Assembly (NCBI GenBank): GCA_038229875.1
Contig: JBBROA010000122.1
Span: forward strand, 1-11,820
Direction: 5' to 3'
Origin: JALYUA01 sp038229875
GTDB taxonomy: Bacteria; Acidobacteriota; Thermoanaerobaculia; UBA5066; Gp7-AA6
DNA: 11,820 bases
The notes beneath the pieces are model-generated. The model worked only from the letters and a program-made list of their open reading frames with translations. It was not told the origin of the DNA and ran no database searches. A program made the translations under genes and the position numbers. Shown here one piece after another: positions 6,363-11,820 of this stretch (its first letter is position 1; the number at the start of each line of letters is the position of its first letter).

Positions 6363-6541
6363 ACCCATCCGGCGCGGCGGGCGCGCTCGGCGCGGAAGAG
6401 GCTCGTCAGCGTGGCCGCGTGGGCGAGGATCCAGCGGTCGTCCTCCGGCCGCACCCCGAGCTCGCCCAGAAGGCGGCCGCTCTCCCGGGCGAGCCGCAGG
6501 AGAGGCTCGTCGACGGATTGATTCTCTTCGTGCGCCGTCAT
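6323..6541 (-). CDS. Small basic helical protein of unknown function (72 aa)
   Basis: This ORF starts with ATG overlapping the glycosyltransferase stop (ATGA, 6541-6538), a classic coupled arrangement. It encodes MTAHEENQSVDEPLLRLARE, then SGRLLGELGVRPEDDRWILA, followed by LFRAERARRAGWVYRLARRA. The sequence is rich in Arg and Ala, predicted helical, and amphipathic at the C-terminus; no known domain is recognised. It is the last gene of the minus-strand set and overlaps the 3' end of the opposite-strand 80-aa gene by 40 bp, with no terminator visible. The coupled start supports a real gene; the function is unknown. Confidence 0.6.
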   Translation of the reverse strand: MTAHEENQSVDEPLLRLARESGRLLGELGVRPEDDRWILAHAATLTSLFRAERARRAGWVYRLARRAARTAR

Positions 6542-7599
6542 GGGAGCTCGATGCCCGCCGCCGAGAGAAGAGCGGAGACAGCGGCGTCCCAGGTCAGCCC
6601 TTCGACCCGGGCGCGCCCTCTCTCCCCCATCGCGCGGAGCGTTTTGACCTCTCCCCAGGCGACGCGCATCGCCGCGCCGACCGCCTCGGCCCGTGGAGGG
6701 ACGACGAAGCCCGTGACCCCATGCTCGACGAACTCGAGCGGACCTCCGGCGTCTTCGGTGGTTACGACGGGTTTGCCCGAGAGGAACGCTTCGAGCGGCA
6801 CGTACCCGAGGTCCTCGCCCGCCGGGGGCACGACGACGAGCCTGGCTCCGGCGTACAGGTCGAGGAGCTCCTCGTCCGTCGCCCTCGCGATCCAGCGGAT
6901 GCGGTCGCCGACGGAGAGCTCGGCGGCGAGGCGCCGGGATCGGTCTTCTTCCGGGCCGCGGCCGACGAGGACGAGCCTCGCCTCCGGCGCATGCGCGAGC
7001 GCCGCGATCGCGAGGTCCGCCCGCTTCCACGCGTCCAGCCGCCCGACGCAGAGAGCGTAGTCCCCGAATGCGCCGCTCCGGTAGCGGCCCGAAAGAGGCG
7101 GCGGATGGTAGAGCGGCTCGCCGGTCAGACCGTTGAATCGCGCCAGGCGGCTGGCCACCGTCCTTGAGTTCGCGAAGATCCGGCGCGCCTCGGTCAGGCC
7201 GACGCGGTCGACCTGCGCGATCGCCTCGCGCGTCCTGCGATCTTCGGGGCTCGAAGTGAAATCGCTGTAGCTCGTTCCGAACTGGTCGTAGGCCTGCCGG
7301 TACTGATGAATGAGCCAGACGATCTTTTTGGCGTGGCGCGCGGCATAACTCGGAAACCGGGTCGCGATCACCGCGTCGACCGGCCGCCCGCCAAATTCCG
7401 AAAGATCGAGGCCCCTCCAGGAGAGCGCGCTGCGGAGCAGGTCGAAGCGCTCCCGTTCGATGAGCGGGAGCGTGACGAGGTCCGCCTCGACGCCCCGCGC
7501 CCGAAGCTCTTCCGTCAGGCGCCGCACGTGTTTCTCGGCGCCGCCTTCCGAAAAGGGCGTCTGGACGCCGAGCACGAGGACCCGGGGCGGCGCGCTCAC
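6538..7599 (-). CDS. Glycosyltransferase, GT4/GT-B fold
   Basis: The enzyme should transfer a sugar from a nucleotide-activated donor to an unidentified acceptor, probably a surface glycan at the inner membrane face. From GTG at 7599 the product is 353 aa and begins SAPPRVLVLGVQTPFSEGGA, the N-terminal Rossmann strand plus glycine loop of GT4 enzymes. Later come CVGRLDAWKRADLAI, ARLVLVGRGPEED and the donor-site E-x7-E motif EDLGYVPLE (E262 and E270), then the glycine-rich AGGPLEFVEHGVTGFVVP. The GTG overlaps the stop of the preceding 46-aa ORF as GTGA. The frame is open upstream to 7776 but that part is Arg-rich and unlike the family. Donor and acceptor cannot be read from sequence. Confidence 0.9.
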   Translation of the reverse strand: MSAPPRVLVLGVQTPFSEGGAEKHVRRLTEELRARGVEADLVTLPLIERERFDLLRSALSWRGLDLSEFGGRPVDAVIATRFPSYAARHAKKIVWLIHQYRQAYDQFGTSYSDFTSSPEDRRTREAIAQVDRVGLTEARRIFANSRTVASRLARFNGLTGEPLYHPPPLSGRYRSGAFGDYALCVGRLDAWKRADLAIAALAHAPEARLVLVGRGPEEDRSRRLAAELSVGDRIRWIARATDEELLDLYAGARLVVVPPAGEDLGYVPLEAFLSGKPVVTTEDAGGPLEFVEHGVTGFVVPPRAEAVGAAMRVAWGEVKTLRAMGERGRARVEGLTWDAAVSALLSAAGIELP

Positions 7600-7736
7600 G
7601 CGGAGGCGCGGCGCCCCCCGCGCAGCGCGGAAAGGACGCCGCGTCGTTTTCGGGCGCGGGCGTCCCACCCGCGCTCGAAAATGCCCGAAGTCAGCCTCCG
7701 TCCGACGGGACCGGACGGGGAATCGCCGCGCCTCAC
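7596..7736 (-). CDS. Possible 46-aa coupled ORF between methyltransferase and glycosyltransferase
   Basis: The 133-nt space between these two genes is exactly filled by a GTG-started frame. Its GTG (7736) overlaps the methyltransferase stop as GTGA, and its TGA overlaps the glycosyltransferase GTG in the same way. The product is very basic: MRRGDSPSGPVGRRLTSGIF then ERGWDARARKRRGVL and a Gly/Arg end. Third-position GC is about 80%, not decisive in DNA this GC-rich. No motif is recognised. It may be a real small protein or merely a translational bridge; an N-terminal extension of the glycosyltransferase is the competing reading of this stretch. Confidence 0.42.
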   Translation of the reverse strand: MRRGDSPSGPVGRRLTSGIFERGWDARARKRRGVLSALRGGRRASA

Positions 7737-8923
7737 GCGTCGCCGGGTGCCCGCGGCGACCGGGCGAGGACCGCATAGTCCTGGGGCCCGAAGAGAAGCG
7801 CGTTCAACTTCGCGTCGTTGTCCGAGGACTCGACCAGGCGCGCTTCGGGAGGAAGCTCCGAGAGCAGCTCGATCCTCGCGTCCGCAAATCCCGCGGCCTG
7901 CGCCAGGAATTGCAGAGCCTCGGGCGGGACCGGACGCACGTGCGACGGGTCCAGGAAAAAGGCCTTCCACGCCGAAAGCGAATCCGTGTTGATCGTTTCG
8001 GCGACGAGCAACCCGCCGGGGAGAAGGACCCGCCTCGCTTCCCGCAGGAACAGGAAGATCGATTCCGGGGTCCAGTGCTCGACCACCTGGAGAGCGACGA
8101 TCGCCCCGAGCGAGCCCGCGGGACGCTTCGAGAGCGAATCCAGGCCGTCTGCTTCCTCGACGTTCAGGCCGAGCGAGCGGCACTCCGCCGCAGCAATGGG
8201 GTTGACCTCCACGCCGGACGCCGGCAGGCCCGCCTCCCGGAGCAGGGCGAGAAACTCGCCGCGCCCGCAGCCGACGTCCAGGATCGGCCCCGGCGCGTCC
8301 TTCAGAAAAGGAAGGTACGAGCGCTGTTTGCGTGAAATTTCATCGGGCGAACCCCGGAACCGTTCTTCGAAGAGGCTGTACACCGCGGGAGGCAGGGCCG
8401 CGGAAAGCGGGGAGGCGCCTGCGCCCGGGGCCGGCAGCCGGGCCGGAGAGCCTGCCGTGGCCGACGCTTCGAGAAGCGCGAATCTTCCGTCGGTGATCGC
8501 GGCGCGCCTCTCCCAGGCGGCGGTCCATCGCCCTCGCTCGGCCTCTTCGCGTTCGACCCGCAGGATGGCGTCCAGCCGCCGCTGCCGCTCGCGGGCGAGG
8601 CCCTCCCGCAGCGCATCGAGCGCCTCGAGCGTGAGCGCGTTGAACGAGGCCTGGTCCCGCCACACGAACCGGAGCGCTCGGACCGCGGCACGCTTCATAC
8701 CGGAAAGGCGCGCGCCCGCGGGAACGGACGGGGTTAGATGGCCCTGCGCCCGCTCACCCGCGCGGTGCACGGTTTTTTCTTCGGGGCTCGAGGAGTCGGA
8801 AGAGACGTCAAGCGCCCCGGGCGGGGCGGTGGAGGCAACGGCGCGACGCACTTCGTCCGCTAGAAGCCGCGTCCTTTCTGCCTCCGAGCTCACGATGTGT
8901 CGGAGGATATAAGAGGCTGGCAT
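7733..8923 (-). CDS. Class I SAM-dependent methyltransferase with long helical N-terminal region
   Basis: From ATG at 8923 the protein is 396 aa. Residues 1-80 are polar and low in conservation; about 80-190 look helical with many Arg/Glu (LTLEALDALREGLARERQRR). The catalytic domain has motif I ILDVGCGRGEFLALL from 214 (DVGCGRG at 216-222), the acidic strand end GVEVNP, VVEHWTP (about 280-286) and VLLPGGLLVAETIN. Such proteins commonly sit in polysaccharide loci and methylate sugars; that role fits the glycosyltransferase downstream but is inferred. The start is unsure: ATG 8923 lies in a tandem repeat without a good Shine-Dalgarno, a GTG at 8893 is possible, and the frame stays open to 9148 only across the repeats and antisense to the next gene. 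Confidence 0.88.
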   Translation of the reverse strand: MPASYILRHIVSSEAERTRLLADEVRRAVASTAPPGALDVSSDSSSPEEKTVHRAGERAQGHLTPSVPAGARLSGMKRAAVRALRFVWRDQASFNALTLEALDALREGLARERQRRLDAILRVEREEAERGRWTAAWERRAAITDGRFALLEASATAGSPARLPAPGAGASPLSAALPPAVYSLFEERFRGSPDEISRKQRSYLPFLKDAPGPILDVGCGRGEFLALLREAGLPASGVEVNPIAAAECRSLGLNVEEADGLDSLSKRPAGSLGAIVALQVVEHWTPESIFLFLREARRVLLPGGLLVAETINTDSLSAWKAFFLDPSHVRPVPPEALQFLAQAAGFADARIELLSELPPEARLVESSDNDAKLNALLFGPQDYAVLARSPRAPGDA

Positions 8924-8988
8924 TCCGGATGCAGTCGCCTCGGCATTCCGGATGCATTTGCCTCGACTTCCGGATGTAATCACCTCGG
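8921..8988. repeat. Three tandem ~23-nt repeats in a divergent promoter region
   Basis: Units lie at 8921-8943, 8944-8966 and 8967-8988 (23, 23 and 22 nt). Each has the core TTCCGGATG followed after a variable stretch by CCTCG; the first two share CATTCCGGATGCA. The core GCATTCCGGATGC is nearly palindromic around TCCGGA. They fill most of the space between the methyltransferase start and the divergent membrane protein gene at 9036, so they could be operator sites controlling one or both. No full sigma70 promoter is clear beside them. Confidence 0.8.
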
Positions 8989-9035
8989 CGGTAAGGGCTC
9001 GATAGGACGCTTCCGCGGACTGAAAGACACCACTC

Positions 9036-10025
9036 ATGATCCCAACAGCGGCCCGCGGTCTCGAGCGACTCTTCGGCGCGGCGCTTTCGCCTGCGGTCGC
9101 GGCCCTGCGCGTCGCGGCCTGGGTGGCGTTGGCGCTGGTCCTTCTCACGGCGCTCGCGGGACTCGCCCGCGCCGTGGCGTCCCGCCGCTACGGATGGGAG
9201 ACGGGGACCGTCGTCCGGTGCCGCCGCTGCGGCCGCCTGGCCGCGGACCCGGCGCAGCCCGCCTGCCCAGAGGGACACCCGGTGCAGTTTCCCTCCGGCG
9301 CCGCCCGGCGGGAGGAGCGCCGCCGGGCCCCCGGGAACGGCCGCCTCATCCTCTCGTCGGCTGCCGCTGTCGCCGACGGCGCCATCGTGGTGGCCGCCCT
9401 CGTCGGAGCGAGCGCGTTCCGCATCGCCGACGCCGCAGCACCGCCGCTCGCCGCGATCGCCGGCGCGGCCGGCTTTTTGTTCTGGGAGGGAGCGCTGCTC
9501 GCCGCCGCGCGCGCCGTCTCTCCGGCGGGGCACGGACCGATCGGGCGGGTCCTCGCCGCCGTGGCCGCTTCCGCCGCGCTCGCTCCCGCGCTCTTTTTTC
9601 TGGTTCTAATGCGCGCGGCGGACCCGCCCGCTCCGCGGACGCTCGGAAGCCTGTGGCGCACTCCGGCCGCGCTCTACGTCTCGGATGGAGGAAAAGCTCG
9701 CCGCGAATTGCCCTCGGGAGAGCCGCTCGAAGCGGAGGTCGTGTCGGTCGCCTCTCCCCCGCTCGGTTTTTCCTGGGAGGGTCTTTCTCATCTGCGCGCG
9801 GCCGGGCAGCAGGTCCCCTGGCGCGGCCGGACGGGATCGACGGCGCGGACCTTCGCGCAATTCCCGGGCGTTCTCCGGGTCCTCGGCTTTTCCTTTTCCC
9901 GGGCCTGGCGGCCCGTTTCAGCGCCCGTCAACGAGAGAATCTGGATCGTGCGCGGCACGTCCGGAATCGCGTTCACCACGGTCGCGGACCGCGACGAGGG
10001 GACCGCGCCGGATCTGCTTCGATAG
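9036..10025 (+). CDS. Unrecognised membrane protein with a zinc-knuckle-like motif (329 aa)
   Basis: I do not recognise this family. Four hydrophobic segments are visible, at about 22-46, 104-127, 134-160 and 169-193. Between the first two lies a possible metal site, C62-x2-C65-x11-C77-x3-H81, in the context VVRCRRCGRLAADPAQPACP and EGHP. The last 135 residues are soluble-looking with several short strands (LYVSDGG, LEAEVVSVAS, RIWIVRGTSGIAF), perhaps an extracytoplasmic domain. The ATG at 9036 has only a weak GAAAG upstream. The gene is divergent from the methyltransferase across the tandem repeats and convergent with the AI-2E permease. The zinc binding is inferred from spacing only. Confidence 0.8.
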   Translation: MIPTAARGLERLFGAALSPAVAALRVAAWVALALVLLTALAGLARAVASRRYGWETGTVVRCRRCGRLAADPAQPACPEGHPVQFPSGAARREERRRAPGNGRLILSSAAAVADGAIVVAALVGASAFRIADAAAPPLAAIAGAAGFLFWEGALLAAARAVSPAGHGPIGRVLAAVAASAALAPALFFLVLMRAADPPAPRTLGSLWRTPAALYVSDGGKARRELPSGEPLEAEVVSVASPPLGFSWEGLSHLRAAGQQVPWRGRTGSTARTFAQFPGVLRVLGFSFSRAWRPVSAPVNERIWIVRGTSGIAFTTVADRDEGTAPDLLR

Positions 10026-10035
10026 CCACCAGCCG

Positions 10036-10053
10036 CCGGGGCGCTCTCCCCGG
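10036..10053. terminator. GC hairpin between convergent genes, no T tract
   Basis: CCGGGG (10036-10041) pairs with CCCCGG (10048-10053) around a six-nt loop, 11 nt after the membrane protein stop. Without a T run it is a weak intrinsic terminator at best and may only protect a 3' end or assist Rho-dependent ending. Confidence 0.3.
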
Positions 10054-10073
10054 GCGCGAGGTTGAGCAGCTCC

Positions 10074-10094
10074 CAGCTGTCAGCTGTCAGCTGT
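10074..10094. repeat. Three tandem CAGCTGT heptamers
   Basis: CAGCTGT occurs three times without interruption, followed by CAGCC; CAGCTG is itself palindromic. The array lies between the convergent membrane protein and AI-2E permease genes and supplies the permease stop codon (10087-10089) and its last residues (ADS). Similar CAGCTGTCAGCT-type repeats are scattered through several bacterial genomes as far as I recall. Confidence 0.85.
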
Positions 10095-11190
10095 CAGCCG
10101 GACTCGAAACGGGAGGCAGGCTTCCGGCCTGACCGCTCTCGTCGCGTGCGAAGCGCATAACGGCGAGCGCAAGCGCCAGGACGACGGGCCCTAGAAACAT
10201 CCCGATCGGTCCGAAGGCGCCGATGCCTCCCAGGACACCGAAGAAGATCGGCAGCGTCGAGATCTCCGCGCGGCCGGAGATCAACATCGGCCTCAGGACG
10301 TTGTCCGCGGAGCCGACGATCAGCGCGCCCCACGCGGCCAGACCGATCGCCCAACCCCATCGCCCTTCCGCGGCGAGCACGATCGCGGCGGGCGCCCAGA
10401 CGAACGCCGTACCGCCGACGGGCAGGAGCGACAGGATCGCCGCCAGGACTCCGAACACGACCGGCGAGGGAAGGCCGCACACTTCAAACGCTAGGCCGAT
10501 CATCGCCCCCTGCACGAGGGAGGTCAGCAGCGAGCCGTAGACGACCGCCTTCGTGACTGAGGACAGGTGCTCGACGAGGCGCGCCTTGCGCGAGGGCTCC
10601 GTCGGAAGAATCCGGAGAAACTCGCCCGCGATCTCTTCCCCGTCGCGGAAGAAGAAGTAGAGGATGAACAGCATCAGGAACAGGGACCCGAGCAGGCCGA
10701 GCGCGCCGAGCAGAAGGACCTTCGTGTTCGCCAGCGCGAAGTCGAGGACTCCCTTCGAGGCCGAGACCACCCATTGCTGGACGTCGTTGGCGCTCACGGG
10801 CGTCTTCGCGTCGACCCAGCGGATCAATCTGTCGAGAACCGGGATCCGGAAGAGGTCCGCCGGCATTTCGATCTGGTAGCGCGTGCCGAGATCGGCGACT
10901 TTTGCAGCGAGGTCTCCCGCCTGCTTCGCGAACAGCATTCCCAGGAGGACGGTCGGGACGACGACGCCGACAAGCACCGCGAGCGTCAGGAGAAGCGCGG
11001 CGGCGCCGTTGCGGCGGCCGTGGAAGCGACCTCGGAGCGCCTTGTTGACGGGGTAAAGGATGAATGCGAGGAGACCCGCCCACAGGATCGGGCTGACAAA
11101 CGGCCGGAAGATGAGCCAGAGGAGGTACAGCAGGAGCAGCGCGAAACCGATCGAAAACGCCCGCGCCGTGAATCGGTCTGCGCTCGCCAC
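10087..11190 (-). CDS. AI-2E family transporter (UPF0118/YdiK-like permease)
   Basis: The 367-aa length and layout fit the AI-2E exporter family. Hydrophobic segments occur near 13-50, 63-86 and 158-180, followed by YFFFRDGEEI, and a C-terminal set holds SLVQGAMIGLAFEVCGLPSP, LSLLPVGGTAFVWAPAAI, DNVLRPMLISGRAEISTLPI and GPIGMFLGPVVLALALAV. The LPVGG, DNVLRP and GPIGMFLGP blocks are typical. Members export diverse small molecules or ions (some work as Na+/H+ antiporters), so the substrate cannot be assigned. The start is GTG at 11190, with a G-rich GGGGGTGA just upstream. It is divergent from queG. The C-terminus ends inside the heptamer repeat, which suggests that the repeat created the present stop. 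Confidence 0.94.
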   Translation of the reverse strand: MASADRFTARAFSIGFALLLLYLLWLIFRPFVSPILWAGLLAFILYPVNKALRGRFHGRRNGAAALLLTLAVLVGVVVPTVLLGMLFAKQAGDLAAKVADLGTRYQIEMPADLFRIPVLDRLIRWVDAKTPVSANDVQQWVVSASKGVLDFALANTKVLLLGALGLLGSLFLMLFILYFFFRDGEEIAGEFLRILPTEPSRKARLVEHLSSVTKAVVYGSLLTSLVQGAMIGLAFEVCGLPSPVVFGVLAAILSLLPVGGTAFVWAPAAIVLAAEGRWGWAIGLAAWGALIVGSADNVLRPMLISGRAEISTLPIFFGVLGGIGAFGPIGMFLGPVVLALALAVMRFARDESGQAGSLPPVSSPADS

Positions 11191-11207
11191 TCACCCCCCG
11201 GCGGGCG

Positions 11208-11219
11208 ATGCTATAGCAT
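11208..11219. promoter_or_regulatory. Perfect 12-bp palindrome between divergent permease and queG
   Basis: ATGCTATAGCAT is a perfect inverted repeat 18 nt upstream of the permease GTG and 54 nt upstream of queG. Its centre gives a -10-like TATAGC on both strands, so it could be an overlapping bidirectional promoter core or a dimeric operator. No matching -35 was found on either strand. Confidence 0.4.
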
Positions 11220-11273
11220 GAGCGGTTCGGTGATGGCGCCCCGAAGAGGGCGACAGAGAGGGTCCTGAAAGAC

Positions 11274-11820
11274 GTGACGAACATCCCTGACCGGGCTTTC
11301 GCGGCGCGCGTGTTTCGCGAGGAAGCGGAGCGCGAAGGTTTCGCTCGGTCCGTCATCGCGCGCGCGGAAACCCCGCCCGGCTTCGACCGGTTCCAGCAGT
11401 GGCTCGCCGAAGGGCGCCATGCCGGGATGCGCTACCTCGAGGAAACTTCGAGCGTGCGAGCATCGCCGGCCGAGTTGCTTCCGGGAGCGAGGTCCGTCCT
11501 CTGCCTCGCCGCCCCCCATCGGCCCGAGCCTCAGATCGCAACGGACGGGTCGCGCATCGCGCGCTACGCCGCCGGCCCCGACTACCACGGGACGCTGCGG
11601 GAGCGGGCGACCCGGCTGGCCGTGTCGATGGAGACCCGGCTCGGCGGCCAATTTTCGTGGCGGGTCTGCGTCGACTCGACACCTCTGGCAGAGCGCTCCT
11701 TTGCGGCCGCAGCCGGCCTCGGCTGGATCGGCAAGAACGGCTGCCTGATCGACGTGGAGCTCGGATCCTTTTTCCTTCTGGCCGAGATCCTGACGGACCT
11801 CGACCTTCCGCCCGACGAGC
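11274..11820 (+). CDS. queG: Epoxyqueuosine reductase QueG, N-terminal part (runs off the window)
   Basis: QueG carries out the last step of queuosine synthesis, reducing epoxyqueuosine in tRNA to queuosine with cobalamin and two [4Fe-4S] clusters. The 182 visible residues from GTG at 11274 hold family blocks: FDRFQQWLAEGRHAGMRYLE (about 38-57), ARSVLCLAAPH, RIARYAAGPDYHGTLRE, the catalytic stretch VCVDSTPLAERSFAAAAGLG, then WIGKNGCLI and FFLLAEILTDLDLP. The Cys-rich cluster motifs would lie beyond the window. The GTG start is tentative: AGAGGG lies about 13 nt upstream, and no ATG fits the frame. A 16-codon frame at 11218-11268 ends five nt before it and may be chance. Confidence 0.95.
   Translation, partial: MTNIPDRAFAARVFREEAEREGFARSVIARAETPPGFDRFQQWLAEGRHAGMRYLEETSSVRASPAELLPGARSVLCLAAPHRPEPQIATDGSRIARYAAGPDYHGTLRERATRLAVSMETRLGGQFSWRVCVDSTPLAERSFAAAAGLGWIGKNGCLIDVELGSFFLLAEILTDLDLPPDE

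Noticed and set aside
8921..8988. Tandem repeats as a CRISPR array
   Set aside because: Units are contiguous with no unique spacers, and no cas genes are nearby.
8897..10132. 411-codon plus-strand frame overlapping the membrane protein gene
   Set aside because: It is almost wholly Arg/Gly/Pro, lacks hydrophobic or domain patterns and competes with the better frame at 9036; its end is just the CAGCTGT repeat translated.
11218..11268. 16-codon leader ORF before queG
   Set aside because: It is very short, has no Shine-Dalgarno and no attenuator-like codon run or hairpins; probably chance.

Overview
The window is GC-rich (roughly two-thirds G+C by eye), densely coded bacterial chromosome. The minus-strand order ffh, rpsP, khpA, rimM, trmD, rplS, rnhB is a widely conserved translation and secretion block. 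Together with the very high GC, frequent TTG/GTG starts, a Thr-rich lipoprotein and a divergent queG, it suggests an Acidobacteriota-like or other deep Gram-negative lineage. That placement is inference; no marker here fixes the phylum.

Layout. Positions 1-4014 (minus): the start of rnhB, then rplS, trmD, rimM, a KhpA-type KH protein, rpsP and ffh. The genes are tightly packed except for a 210-nt gap between trmD and rplS, which holds a short tandem repeat and a possible -10 for rplS. Positions 4102-4543 (plus): a self-contained unit made of a sigma70-like promoter, a 97-aa Thr-rich lipoprotein and a strong intrinsic terminator. Positions 4556-4902 (minus): a gene that is easy to miss because its reading frame is broken. 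It encodes an NHLP-type (nitrile-hydratase-like leader) RiPP precursor ending its leader in VAGG. A one-base frame offset splits it, and a dnaX-type slippery heptamer followed by a small hairpin lies just upstream of the offset. It is convergent with the lipoprotein gene and divergent from the next gene. Positions 5024-6362 (plus): a membrane-anchored GGDEF diguanylate cyclase followed by an 80-aa conserved-looking unknown protein.

Positions 6323-8923 (minus): a translationally coupled set of methyltransferase, possible 46-aa ORF, GT4-type glycosyltransferase and 72-aa unknown, joined by 4-nt GTGA/GTGA/ATGA overlaps. This looks like a small glycan or surface-polymer modification operon. Its divergent intergenic region (8924-9035) carries three tandem ~23-nt repeats. 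Positions 9036-10025 (plus): an unrecognised four-helix membrane protein with a CxxC...C...H zinc-knuckle-like motif. Positions 10087-11190 (minus): an AI-2E family permease whose last codons run into a CAGCTGT heptamer repeat. Positions 11274-11820 (plus): the 5' part of queG (epoxyqueuosine reductase), divergent from the permease, with a perfect 12-bp palindrome between them.

The most interesting item is the cryptic RiPP precursor with its frame break and possible recoding signal. The window holds no maturation enzymes or transporter for it. The rest is mostly housekeeping plus small coupled ORFs of unknown role.
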